Below are positions 1 through 11,143 of a DNA stretch of 64,000 bases, piece by piece. Each line of letters begins with the position of its first letter. Positions within the stretch are counted from its first letter, which is position 1. The stretch spans positions 30,061,004 through 30,125,003 of the forward strand of contig OX381710.1 of assembly GCA_947462335.1 (NCBI GenBank), in the 5' to 3' direction. The notes under the pieces were generated by a model. That model worked only from the letters and a program-made list of their open reading frames with translations. It did no database searches and was not told the DNA's origin. Source of the DNA: Harmothoe impar (lineage: Eukaryota; Annelida; Polychaeta; Phyllodocida; Polynoidae). Both the position numbers and the translations under genes were made by a program.

Positions 1-532
1 ACATTACTCTCCTACGCACTTGTTAACCACTTATCTACACACTGGGGTCAGTTTCACAAGTTGCTACCTTTCACTCCTCAAACCAGCCCTAAAGCAGACT
101 ATAATGCCATCCCAAAGAGTATAACATTGATTTGATAGCATCTGCTTCTGCCTGTCTTATAACACTGTGTGACCTGAAATACATATTTTGTTGGTATACC
201 TGCCTTTCTTCTCACCCTGAAAAAATACACATATTGTATAACTATGTTTCTCTATTTCTACATTTATGTTTGATTTCCCTTCCCACTGAGCTGTCTGTTG
301 CAAAAATGCTCTCATGCACGATGACAGCTATATTGTATAGTTGAAGTAAAAACTTGTAATGAAACCATTTGACGGTTGAAATAAGGGACATCCTCAGTGC
401 AGAACTATTACTGTAATTAAAACATAAAAGTGCAAGGAGTCACATTCCCTATAGAATGATGCAGATGCAGTGTCATGTTCACTTGGAATGATACATGCAG
501 GCGGGCAGGAAAAGCAGCGCCACAGGCCGGTA

Positions 533-667
533 ATATTTGCTGGTATGGAAAGACAGCTTCGCTACCTCTTGAGAGCAGGAGAAGCCAAGCAAAAACAGGC
601 TCACTGTAGGAAATGAGTCAGATGAGATCAACAAGCAAGGCTGTAAGAAGCCCCCAGCTACCCCATG
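533..667. other. Perfectly conserved 135-bp block, copy 1
   Basis: This stretch is identical base for base to 1837-1971, while the surrounding duplicated sequence has diverged clearly. It contains an AP-1-type TGAGTCA at 614-620. No long reading frame supports coding in either copy. Either constraint on a regulatory or RNA element or recent local gene conversion could explain the identity. Confidence 0.7.
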
Positions 668-1352
668 GAGTTGGGTGTTTATAACATGTGGTGCCTGTCG
701 TAGTGTGTCTGACGCCTGCCATATATGCCGTCTACGTTATTATCCACGTCGATTTCATCTCTATAGTTTTCCTTCCAGATCCAATAATAAATGTCTGTCA
801 AACTCCCCATTCATAACCACCGTTATACAGACAGGGGATATCCATGTCCCAAGGACATGTAGGGTCTCAGGGGAGACATGTGGGAATGTCTAAAATCAAG
901 GGGGTTGAGGTTTTTAAAACAATACCGAAAACACTGTATGGGTATATGGGAAATGAGGACAGATTGTCTTTAGTATAAATGGGAATGGAGAGTATGCCAT
1001 AGATGTGCAAATGTGTGGATGCGTATGTGGAGATGGGGAAGGTGGGCAGTAGGACTTGATAAGGCAGTATGACTGTGCACCTTTCCTAAATCCATCAAAT
1101 CACTCCCCTACACACTTGTTAACCACTTATCTACAGCTTCACATGTGGCCTTTATGAAATCACTCCTCAGTCAGTCGTAGAGAACACCATAATCCATCTC
1201 AATTAGGATAACATTGATTTGATATCATTTTATCCTGCAACACTATGTTACATTTCTTCGGCTTTTATGTTAGCATACCTGCCTTTCTTCTCAACTTAAC
1301 CAGATACACATGTATATTTTGTATGCTTTCTTATTTTTTCAAAGTGTATGTA

Positions 1353-1573
1353 CTGTAAAACCTCGCGTATAAGCCAGAGCTACTACGCAAGTCAGATCAG
1401 TGGTGCAGCTTATGGAGCGGCCCAGGGTCAGGATACAGCTTATATGTGAGTTTTTGCTACTATGGTGCAGTACTAAAGTCACGATAATCAGATTGTCAGT
1501 GTGGCTTATAGCATCGACCCAACCTCTAGGTGCAGCTAATATGTCAGTTACGCTAATACGGGAGGTTTTAAGG
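1353..1573. mobile_element. 221-bp MITE, TA target-site duplication (Tc1/mariner-pogo type)
   Basis: The left end CTGTAAAACCTCGCGTAT matches the complement of the right end, CCTTAAAACCTCCCGTAT, at 15 of 18 positions. The element is flanked by TA at 1351-1352 and 1574-1575. It is missing from the matching place in the other duplicate copy (about 265-275), so it inserted after the duplication. There is no coding capacity. TA duplications and this kind of terminus fit a non-autonomous Tc1/mariner/pogo-class element; the family name is inference. Confidence 0.75.
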
Positions 1574-1836
1574 TATATATTTTTACTTCCCACTGAGCTG
1601 TCTGTCTCAATCAGGCTCCCATGCATAATGACAGCTATATTGTACAGTTGATGTACAAATTGTGATGAAGACATTTAACACTCAAAGACATCCCAAGTGC
1701 AGAATTATTACTGTAATTAAAGCATTTATAAGAAGTGTGAGCAGTCACATGCACCAGAAGGCTGCATATGGAGATTTCATGTTCACTTGGAATGATACAT
1801 ACAGGCAGGCAGGAAAAGTAGCGCCACAGGGCGGTG

Positions 1837-1971
1837 ATATTTGCTGGTATGGAAAGACAGCTTCGCTACCTCTTGAGAGCAGGAGAAGCCAAGCAAAAAC
1901 AGGCTCACTGTAGGAAATGAGTCAGATGAGATCAACAAGCAAGGCTGTAAGAAGCCCCCAGCTACCCCATG
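1837..1971. other. Perfectly conserved 135-bp block, copy 2
   Basis: Partner of 533-667 at a constant offset of 1304 bases, with no mismatch in my reading. The TGAGTCA site is at 1918-1924. Divergence resumes directly outside both edges. Confidence 0.7.
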
Positions 1972-2375
1972 ACTTGGTGTTTGTAACGTGTGGCGCCTGT
2001 CGCCTGCTGCAATTATCCACATCGATTTGATTCACTATAGCTGTCCTTCTAGATCCAATAATAAACGTCTGTCATACTCCCCTTCATGACCACTGTTCTA
2101 CAGACAAGAGTTGTTAATGTTTAGACTCATACGGGTGTTTATGTACGTATTTTGTACGACACTATCATCTCAAGAACATACAGGGTTTTAGAGGCACGTG
2201 GCAATGTTTAAAGAATCAATGGGTAGTTGAGGTTTTTAAAGACAGATACCGAAAACACTGTCACGATATACGTGAAATGAGGACAAATTGTCTTCTGTAT
2301 AAATTGGAATGGAGAGTATGTTATAGGTGTGCTAAAGGTGTGGATGAGTGTGTGGAGATGGTAAAGGTGGACCAT

Positions 2376-5100
2376 AGTAATTGAAATAGGACGCATGAGC
2401 AGTAGTAGGCTATATAGAAACGCGAAATGTGAGGAGTAGTCAATACAGAAATGGCAATGGTACGCAGAAGTAGATGGAAATAGGAAAATGGGGGGGGGGA
2501 GCCCGGGATGTATCATAAGGTATGTGGAAAGGGTGACAGAACTGCTCCAGGCTTTACTTAAACCGTGTTTTAGTGTATTCATGTATCCATGCCTGGGACC
2601 GATTTAGAACTGCTCTTTAAATATACATCTGTCCATATTGCATGCTTGTAGTTCATCAGCTTAGGCCGCTATGCCCACCGATCTGAGTGGAACTGCTGAT
2701 AACCGATATAGAATTTGTTTTAACTCTACACAGGTATACAGAAGAGTAACAACATTGTACATACGGTGTTCTTATTAACTCTGTTTGACGTTATCTAATA
2801 TCTGCAGAAAGTGCCACGATCAGAAGCCATATTCAGGAAAGCCACCCAATGCCATCCAGTAAAAGCCAGTATTTTACACGATGATAGCATTACTGTATTG
2901 AATCCCACTTGCGCCCTTCTAAAAATGAAATCGCAAATTGTGAATAATGTACACGTGATCCTGTGGTATAGGGGGTGATACCTTACAAGTTTCATTACGT
3001 GTGAGCCTTGTATTGTCGAGGTGGAAAATCATCCTAGTTGTCAGATCGCTAATAAAGTGGTTCTATAGGGAAGTGACTTGTTGACGCCACTTTTGCCCTC
3101 ACGGGGTAACAATAATACGCAATGTGACGGCTGGGACGTAATGCGGTTATAAATATTCATGCTGCTGACTAGAACAACACAGGGAGCCATCCCTTAAAAC
3201 ACATGCCTTGCAGGAAAGCACAATTATGAGGTGACTTGGCTTATGAGGCTCACTCTGGTCTGGTTGCCGGAATAGAGGGTCGTGCTGTGAGAGGGTGCGG
3301 GAGGGGGTTCAGGAGGGATTAATAGTAATGACTCCTTTGCCTGGGCCTGATCCCTCCTCATCTGTCTCTATGATCAAAACCCACCGACAAAGCAGCATCG
3401 TATCCTGGGGTCTGTTTGAAGAGAATAGAGGGGAGTGATAGGGCTACGGGGGCGGCTACAGAAATGGGAATGGGACAAGGCCGGAGCTATCGTGGCATGC
3501 AAAGGCGGCCGCTTGAACTCGCTCGTTAGAAGCATGGTAGTGTGGCGTGGCAGGGGTATCTGTCTATGCCGGTGCCACTATGACCACAGGTGACGTGGTG
3601 TCTCAATGAAGCACCTCTGATAATATACTCTATATCCACTCCTAGTACTCCTGTCATGTTATGCTCCTTTGATATGGCATAATATAAAGACTCCCCCTCA
3701 GCAGTCTCTTTCATCTAGACACGTGTACCGGCAATGCTTACAGAACTGAGGGGGGAGATGCACCGTTGAGGGGGAGGCAAGGGAACTTTATACATGGTTC
3801 AGGGGTAGGCATGCATATGGTAGATCATGATCTATGGATGACTATGCTTATCAGCTATTCATCACTGCACGAGGGATGAGTATAAAAAATAAGAGGGATG
3901 GATCTGGGTGCAGGGGCCGCTGTGCCATGTGGTGGTAGGGTGCCTCCACCCTGGCCCTCCTACATACACTAAGTGTTGTACATGGGTACAGTTACCGGTT
4001 AATATGGGTGGTATTAAAGCATGTGGGTGTAATCACTGTCACCAGCTGCTACTTCTGTAGGGGATGGATGAGGCTGCCCTCCTCTTATTAGATCTACTTT
4101 GACACCTTAAGAAGAGAAGCTTGCCATCCCAGGGCAATTACATGCCTGCTATAGGATTCCCTATGTATGGTGGTAGCATGTGCCCAGCAGTCATATCTTC
4201 CTGCTTGTGGTATTTATGAGTGTATATTAGGCTAGAGCCTCAAGGATAAGGAGCCTTTTAGCAAATACGACTAGGACTATGGGCTCATTGGGAGTTATAC
4301 GTGATGGTTTTTCATGCAATATATAGTTGTATGCTTTCACGTGCATACTATGATGATTATGAATGACAAAGATCCAGAAAACGCTAATACCAAAGATATA
4401 TCGAGCTGCAACATAAGGTTATAGTTACATCTAAGCATTGCTATCAAGTGTTTCGTGGGCGTGTTTGCCATATATCGGCTGTTATTGCAATGTCCCCATC
4501 GCTCCTCTCAGATCAAAAACCTTTCTTATGCATACCCGAATTTGAAGCCTTTGATGCCTCAATGTCACAAACCTACATGTGACCTTTGGAAGTTGGGAAA
4601 AGGGAGTCAACACATGTTATATATAGACATGTTATGGACCAAGTGCATCATTATAACGGCCTTGATATGTTTTTCAATAAGGGAATCGATGAGACTACCA
4701 ACACGAGCTTATTACTTTTGGTGTTGAATCGGGTAGCAATCTGGACACAATCCTTCTGATAGGGAAAGAGGACTTTGTCATACGTTACAGCATAGGAGGA
4801 GCATCCTTAAGTATGCCTACCTACAGGTATTACAAGGAAGGTAATCCTATAGTCGGTGTGGAGGGGCTATGTCTCCGTGCAGATAAAACCTCATTATGCT
4901 CTCAGCGTGCAGATGACTGAACAAACTATACTCAGAAGTGTTGACGATGTGTAAGGATATTGACTGTCTGCGCAAATACGAAAAAAGAATAGACCACGAT
5001 TTGCTACCCCTTGGAAATGCAACCCAAGGCCCAGAAATAATGATGACCCTTTTCTAATGGTCACCGGATATCTCTATTCCTTCTGAGATCAGAATGTTAT
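2376..5100. other. No gene recognised
   Basis: I see no exon with convincing splice sites, no RNA gene and no clear terminal inverted repeats here. There is a short G run near 2490. If the minus-strand gene continues leftward from 8344, this stretch is intron or holds exons too short for me to recognise. Confidence 0.5.
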
Positions 5101-5104
5101 GTTT

Positions 5105-5333
5105 AAGGATAATTCTGAGAGACTAGTGGTGGGACCCTGTGGAGATGTTCAGAACCTTTAGAAGTACACCAACCCCACCTAGTGGACATTCTCAGAATCT
5201 TTAGAAACTCACTTGTTTTGTGTTGGTTCAAGACTAATCTTTGAAAATATTTTAGTAAGTTTTGCCAAGAGAGCTTCAAACCCTCGGCCCTAGGATTTAG
5301 AGGAAGGCACCCTACTGACTGAGCTAACCAGGC
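5105..5333 (-). mobile_element. tRNA-derived SINE, copy 1
   Basis: Read on the minus strand, the head (5333 to about 5261) resembles a tRNA. It has an acceptor-like GCCTGGT, an A-box-like TAGCTCAGTCAGTAGG and, about 35 bases later, a B-box-like GGGTTTGAAGCTC. A tRNA-unrelated body follows, ending near CTCCACAGGGTCCC. A real tRNA is unlikely because the acceptor ends do not pair and the B box departs from GGTTCGANTCC. Internal polymerase III promoter boxes plus a body are the hallmark of SINEs. Family unknown. Confidence 0.7.
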
Positions 5334-5730
5334 AGGTGTCAGCATGGTCTATTGATGAGATAGTCAATGGTTCATGACTATAGTTTAGAATGTTCCATTT
5401 GGATGATATGTTGGATATTCATTTCCTAAGTTATCATAGAAGTTATAACGATAAAGCACTCTGATATTTTGATGTATTACAGTATGGATATGTCCCCACC
5501 TTATGACTAAGTCTGGTGAGGAGTCCATACACTATTCTTAACAATTGTCACATCATTAGGACAGTACTCATTTTCAAAGTAAAGATGCCCGTTCTGTGGA
5601 AAGCTGTAGTATCAATATGGCTTGGTCAATCATTACCATATTTGGGTTGAGCATTAATTATAGGTTGTAAATGACCTATGAGAAGTCTCAAGGGGTTTAC
5701 ATACAATTTTGAAATACTAGGATTTATTTG
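5110..5730. repeat. Roughly 600-bp diverged duplicate segment, copy 1
   Basis: Aligns collinearly to about 6375-6950. Shared strings include TTGATGAGATAGTCAATGG (5352 and 6571), GACTATAGTTTAGAATGTTC and AGTCCATACACTATTCTTAA. The homology extends on both sides of the tRNA-like head, so it is either a duplication of SINE plus flank or a longer composite element inserted twice about 1.25 kb apart. Confidence 0.75.
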
Positions 5731-6374
5731 TAAACCCTTAACACGATTGAATATCGCAAAGTATGTTCAAAGCCTGTATGGGATTCGTTATCAATCCCTA
5801 TATAGACAAAAATGAAATGTAATACATAGTTTCGTACACAAATATAGCGGCAATCTAGGGAGGATGAGCCCTACAACCGATACCATCTCATCCCTTTAGC
5901 TTTCCAAGTATGGACTAATTTAATGCTTAATCCATCAAGTACCTGAAACCATTTGATGTATCAAAAAGGTTACCCTACATAGTCAGCATCTGATGATATC
6001 ATATTGGTAGATATATCTTTTTCTTTTCATGAAATATCGATCAGGTTTCCATCACAGGCGTCTTTAGATGGTTAAATTGCATGCAGAAATCAGTGGAATG
6101 TTTATGATATACTCCTTATCAAAGTGATATCTCATGCACACCTTAGATTAGATCCATTTGAATCAGTTCTTTTTTCCCCAAATGGTACATCCCACGTTGA
6201 TAGGGCATACATATAATCGGTGTGGTGCTTTACTTATTTTAAACCACGATGAAGCGGTAGAGCAAAAGACCACACCTTGGTTTATATCATATTACGTTTG
6301 GGGCACCAGCCAGGCTGTCGTGGTTTGTTTTTACAGACTCAGTTATTTATGGGTTATCCTTTACGTGGAACCAT
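5731..6374. other. Spacer between the two duplicate segments
   Basis: AT-rich and without a gene. I could not decide by eye whether it aligns to the region left of 5110, which would make the whole a tandem repeat of about 1.25 kb. Confidence 0.4.
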
Positions 6375-6950
6375 TAAGGATCATTGTGGGAAACTGGTGG
6401 CGGGGCCCTGTGGAGATTTCAGGACTTCCCCTGGTGTGTGTTGGGTCAGGATAATTTTGAAAACACAATTTAAGTAAGTTTCCTCAAGAGAACCTCGAAC
6501 CCTCCGCCCTAGAATTTAGAAGCAGGCACCCTACCAACTGAGATAACTAGGCAAGTGTCAGATAGGCTCCATTGATGAGATAGTCAATGGCCCATGACTA
6601 TAGTTTAGAATGTTCCATTTGGCTGATATGTTGGACATTCATTTCTGAAGTTATCATAGAAATACAACGGTGACCCACTCTGATATTTTGATATATTACA
6701 GGATGAATACGTCCCCAAATTATGGCTAGGTTTGGTGATGAGTCCATACACTATTCTTAACAAATGTCATTCTTAACAAATTGAATATTGAACGCTGTCA
6801 AATTCAATGTAAAGATTAACATCTTGGGGAAAGCTGTAGTTTAAATATGTCTCAGTTAATCCATTCCATATTGGTTTGGGCATAGATTTTATGTTGTAAA
6901 TGACCTGTATGAAGTTTCATACGAAGGTTTACATACGGTTTTGAGGTACT
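6375..6950. repeat. Roughly 600-bp diverged duplicate segment, copy 2
   Basis: Collinear with 5110-5730 but with many substitutions. Homology ends near 6950, just after a shared string beginning GGTTTACATAC (GGGTTTACATACAATTTTGA in copy 1). Confidence 0.75.
6378..6552 (-). mobile_element. tRNA-derived SINE, copy 2
   Basis: The minus-strand head has TATCTCAGTTGGTAGGGTGCC followed by a B box, GGGTTCGAGGTTC, that is closer to consensus than in copy 1. The body ends at CTCCACAGGGCCCC, matching copy 1. Each copy keeps different consensus bases in the promoter boxes, which suggests independent decay of one ancestral unit. Confidence 0.72.
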
Positions 6951-8343
6951 CCCAATGAACCTTGATAAACAGCATCACTCAGATCATAATGGTAATGACA
7001 AGTGCATCTCAGGATAACCCACAATGTAGCACACCTGGCACATATTGAACACATTCTTCTTCTCTCTGTCACAAGTTATATCTCGAGTGAGGTACTTTGA
7101 TGTCATTCAGTAGAAGGAGGAAAAAGGATTGGGGATATCAATAAAATACCTCCATGACCTCATCATATTTTGTTGTACTTCATAATGGTCTATCTTTAGG
7201 AATTAATTAGCCATGTACTGGAAAGGGGGGTGGTGCTTATCAATATTAAATCTGGCTGCCCAGAGATCATTACTGTAGCCGTGAATTGCATATTGAGCAA
7301 TTTCTACCTAAAGGCTGCTCTTTAACGGATTTAGTAACGTTCACAAGTAAAGCTGAAGCAGTAGTCTAGAAGTGCACGTACAGGAATAGAATTGCATTCA
7401 ATAGGACACCGAACACCAAGGCTGCACATTGAATGCTGGCCATCAACTCGTACTGAAAGCATTAATAAGTGTCGGATGCTACCTTTAATAAGCTTCGATT
7501 CCTCTTAGCTTAGTTCTCCCTCGACTGATACTAACAGGTTTTTCTCACTGCTCAATGCATATCTAATTCTATTGAAATTAATTCACAAATTGATTAAATA
7601 ATGCAAAGACAAACACTAGGTGTATCAGCCGTGTATGAACAACGTGATTAATTTTCTTACTAAGATCTGCATTTCACTGTTCTTGCAATTGAAAGATGGA
7701 TAAAATGTACCAAGAGTAACTTGAAAGCTTATACCATAGCTCATGATTGAATATGTCAATCGCCCATGGAAACATTTTACGTAATAGCCAATACACACTG
7801 ATACATGGTGTAATATGCACAATTGCTACTCCCTCGAGCAATTTTCTAGGCACATACATATTGTAGATTGTAATCCACACTTACAACCTGAGAGATAGCA
7901 TGGGGTCGGTCGATGCTGTATTTAGACTGTACAAACCCAGAGTCATACACAGTCCCTTGACAAATGCCCACGGCAATACCAGGCTCAGCAAGTGTATCTT
8001 ATCGTTTTATAAAATGAATCACCAGTTGTGTTTTGTGGAGCAAAACATAAAAACGAACATAATCAGTATGAAGAATATGTTACGATAACCTGTTAGGTTA
8101 AGCTAGTATAATTGCAGGATAAAACCTCCAATCGCGGGCCAGGTGGACGCACTAGTCTACAAAAGACTGCCCATACCATGTAACATTATTGGACAATATT
8201 ATAGCAACAGGTTGAACAACATGCCTATTTCCCTTCAGCCGAGATAGAGAAGGTAATGCGGGGTGAAGGAACTCCACTCCGCCGCACAGGAGGAAAATAG
8301 ACTACCTGGTAAGAGAGAAAGAAAATGAACAATGTATACTCAC
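6951..8343. other. Probable intron downstream of exon 2, nothing recognised
   Basis: The GTGAGT donor of the exon at 8344-8644 reads into this stretch on the minus strand. I found no following exon with a phase-2 acceptor here or further left, so that intron is either longer than about 8.3 kb or ends at a short exon I cannot recognise. Confidence 0.4.
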
Positions 8344-8644
8344 TCTCCAGTGTGCATCTGTACCCGGTACTTATCCCCCTGCTCCTCTGAAAGACACACA
8401 ATTTTGTAAAGGAGTCCTTTCCTGTGGCACAGCACGTTTACCTCATCCTGCTTGTTCTTACAGGAGGCCTGTACCTTGTGTTTAATCACCATTTCTGTCT
8501 CCTTTGCCGTCACCTCCTTCTGGCTTTCCCAGATATCCGTGTTGCGCACGTACTCCGTTTCTGTCAGCCACTTCCGGTGGCTGCCGTCCGCCAGCGGCGT
8601 CCAAAGGAATTCTGGGAAGCGGCAATACCCCTTCCCATGGGACC
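8344..8644 (-). CDS. Internal coding exon of a secreted Cys-x-Phe-Pro domain protein (DUF7044-like), exon 2
   Basis: The 301-bp exon is preceded by a long C/T tract and TAG (8647-8645) and followed by the donor GTGAGT (8343-8338). It enters in phase 1 and leaves in phase 2. It encodes 99 whole codons. Near the start is YCRFPEFLWTP (exon residues 6-16), then a lysine/glutamate-rich stretch. The four Cys are at exon residues 7, 61, 72 and 83, enough for two disulfides, and the last two flank HRKGLLYKIV. No stop occurs in frame. Early Cys-x-Phe-Pro spacing right after a signal peptide recalls the N-terminal domain of secreted DUF7042-7045 proteins known in molluscs and arthropods. That family call is from memory. 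The function of the family is unknown. The exon itself is much surer than the domain name. Confidence 0.8.
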
Positions 8645-9659
8645 CTACAAGAGGAAAAAGAAGAGGAGGCGTGAATAGATTACTTGAATTTTCAGAAGGG
8701 AATAATCAGTAGCGGTTATTATTATTTCATAATTAGAATCGGAAAATACATTTAAATTAAATCGACCTCAATATGGTGTATACATAGGCCAAAAGGGGAT
8801 ATAAACTCTGAATTCCAATGTCTACATTTCGCTCATGTAGGAGGAATGGATAGTAGGAGTTGTTCCATGATATTTTAATATCGAATATTCATGCGGCTAC
8901 TGCACAGGTCGTGGATAAATGCGTTCTTTCACATGTGATGGCAGAACCCCGTCTTCTAGAGGAGGCTTTTAATATTGCAGCCCTCTTGGCTGCCGTCTGA
9001 TATCCATTTTTTACAAGCCTAGGCTAGTCTTTTTTCCCCATTGGAAGGAAAATTACTTAAGCCGATACTCCTCGCATATCATTTCAAAAACGCTGATTAA
9101 ATAGGTAATCAAGAGCGTCGGCCCCACCCACATAGTTCTGCTATTAGCTAATTCTGCACAGAAACCACCCTTTGGACTAAGGCATAAACCGCCCACTCAT
9201 CCTGAGAAATATATATGCGTGTTCCCAAGCAGTATTACTTCTCCTTCAGTGTGATGTATACATACGAATCCCCTGACTAACTCGTGAAATGGCTATACAT
9301 GTATTCATATAATAACATCATATGCTAAAACTTCCTGATTCTTTCTAACAGTGATGTCATTTGCACTAAAACACATCAAAATGGCTGTCTCAATCCACAC
9401 GCAGCCCAGTGCCCAGCTATCTTAATGTGATCATGAATTTATTACTGCCGGTTTATTAAGATGCAAATTAGATTGAAACCAGGGACATGATCAAGCTACA
9501 TGGGAAGTCAGCCCAACACTCTCTGTAAAGTATAACTGTATTTTGTATAACAAATTAATCTTATTTATCCGTCAATATGATAACTATTCACGATGAACCA
9601 GTAGTTTCAGAATGCGTCATATATAGACAACTGTTCTCGATAAAGTGTCCCGACTGACA

Positions 9660-9756
9660 GTGTCTTCACGAGTTACAGGCCGTTCATGGGTGCATCACAC
9701 GAGGAACTAATAGTATGTGATGCAACCCATGGTCCAACGAGTGAAGAAACGGGAGG
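9660..9756. other. Imperfect hairpin
   Basis: CATGGGTGCATCACA (about 9686-9700) pairs with TGTGATGCAACCCATG (about 9717-9732) with a single bulged base. Outer CTTCAC and GTGAAG also pair, across an asymmetric internal loop. The terminal loop is about 16 bases. No gene is nearby inside this intron. It could be a structured RNA or a decayed palindromic element. Confidence 0.4.
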
Positions 9757-10725
9757 TATTCACACGTTTGAGTAGGCTAAGTCTATGTACTTATTCCTTT
9801 ATTGTAGTGATTAATTTCTATTTCTAACCCCCCCCCCCCAATGCAGTCTGAAGATCCCTATAAATGAAACCGCCCAGTTTCTCCTATTAAACCTTCTGAG
9901 GTGAGGAGGAGATTCAGAATGAGATCCAGTTTCTCCACACCCAAGAAATAACTGTATTTCCCATCAAGCGACAAGTCACTGGGTGTGCTATTGACCTGAG
10001 CATGGGCAAAAGCTTTCTCAAATCATCCTGTTTCAGCTATGGTTGAGTATGTATGGCGTATGTCCTACCGCCCCTTGATGGGTGGTAGATTGTGTATCAG
10101 ATGGGTTCCTATGGAAGACTTTACCCTCTCTAAGCACCAGATGACCTCCACGCACACACCTAACGAACCCTACATGCAGGTCCCTTTGATTCCCATAGTC
10201 TAATTTGTGGACGTTCTTTCTCTTGTCTTTTCTGGTGGTCTGTGGTAAACAACCAGGCCTCCTGTTGGCTAATGAGAGCCTAAGTGTACGTCGGCATAGG
10301 ATGTGACTGTAAGGCTAGCACAATTAGATAAGGATTCTCTGCTTTCCTTTCCAAGCCTATATCAAGGAATGATATTCGATTGTCTTGTTATACGGAAGGG
10401 TGATGATAGTGTAGAAACATGGTATTTCTTATTAAGAGAAACACACAGGCCCAGTCCTCGGACACTTTGTGGCCTTTATTAGGCTATTTCCCCTCTAGAA
10501 ACAGGAGAATATATCAGGTAGGGAACAGGAATAGATTGCTGATATGTGCACACTACGCTATGTCAACGTTAGCCCTTATTGCGGACACTGGGCTCAACTT
10601 CTGACATCCAGCACAGTATCAAAAGCTCAATCAAGTTAGAAACCAGCTACTGGTCTCAATGCTAGGCAAATACTATAACTTTCCACATTTGTTGGGATTA
10701 GACATTTAAAAGTTTTGGTTAATCA
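9757..10725. other. Intronic stretch, nothing recognised
   Basis: Contains a C run near 9830 and ordinary mixed sequence. I see no exon or repeat I can support. Confidence 0.4.
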
Positions 10726-11143
10726 GGCCAAAAAAAAAGAGGTGTGTTTCAGGCAACCCGACCCTAGATTCAAAAGTGGGCCGACCCTAGCATTTTTTTT
10801 CCCAATTTTGGAGAATTTTTTTTTTTTTGATTTTTATTGTTTATTTTTCTCAATTTTTACAAATTCATTCAAGAAAAACAAGCTCCCAATGACCTCAGAG
10901 GCCTGAATAATTGATTAACTTCAGAAAATGGCTTTTTAAGAGGAATATGCAATAACTTCTTGATATTCCTAGTCAATAGAGGAATTATTGAATCATTCTG
11001 GTGAGTCGCGAGTTGATTTGTCGATTCGCGACTCATTCCTGGTTCTCTCTATGTTTTAAAAAAATAAAAAAATAAAAATCCGACCTACCTACCCTAGAAA
11101 TTCTGACCATGTTGCCTGAAACACACCTCTTTTTTTTTTGGCC
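10726..11143. mobile_element. 418-bp MITE with long terminal inverted repeats
   Basis: Both ends read inward as GGCC, a run of A, then AGAGGTGTGTTTCAGGCAAC, and both continue into a C/G-A-C-C-rich segment near CGACC and CCCTA. Poly-A/T stretches and a small inverted repeat (GAGTCGCGA ... TCGCGACTC, about 11003-11033) lie inside. The flanks are ATCA and TCCG, so no target duplication is clear. Non-coding; superfamily not assigned. Confidence 0.8.

Larger units (their letters stand above)
1..2375. repeat. Tandem duplication, two diverged copies of about 1.1 kb
   Basis: Copy 1 runs from the window edge to about 1040-1090 and copy 2 from about 1096 to 2375. Matching landmarks occur in the same order: the start (CACTTGTTAACCACTTATCT at about 20 and 1115), CCCACTGAGCTGTCTGT (about 280 and 1589), the block at 533-667 and 1837-1971, and a shared segment containing AAATGAGGACA near 951 and 2275. 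Outside the central block the copies differ by many substitutions and small indels. Copy 2 is longer mainly because it holds a 221-bp insertion (separate entry). Copy 1 may begin left of the window. No gene is seen here. Confidence 0.85.

Noticed and set aside
5261..5333. A tRNA gene on the minus strand
   Set aside because: The acceptor stem does not pair, the B box is off consensus, and the copy at 6552-6480 shares a non-tRNA body, so it is a SINE head.
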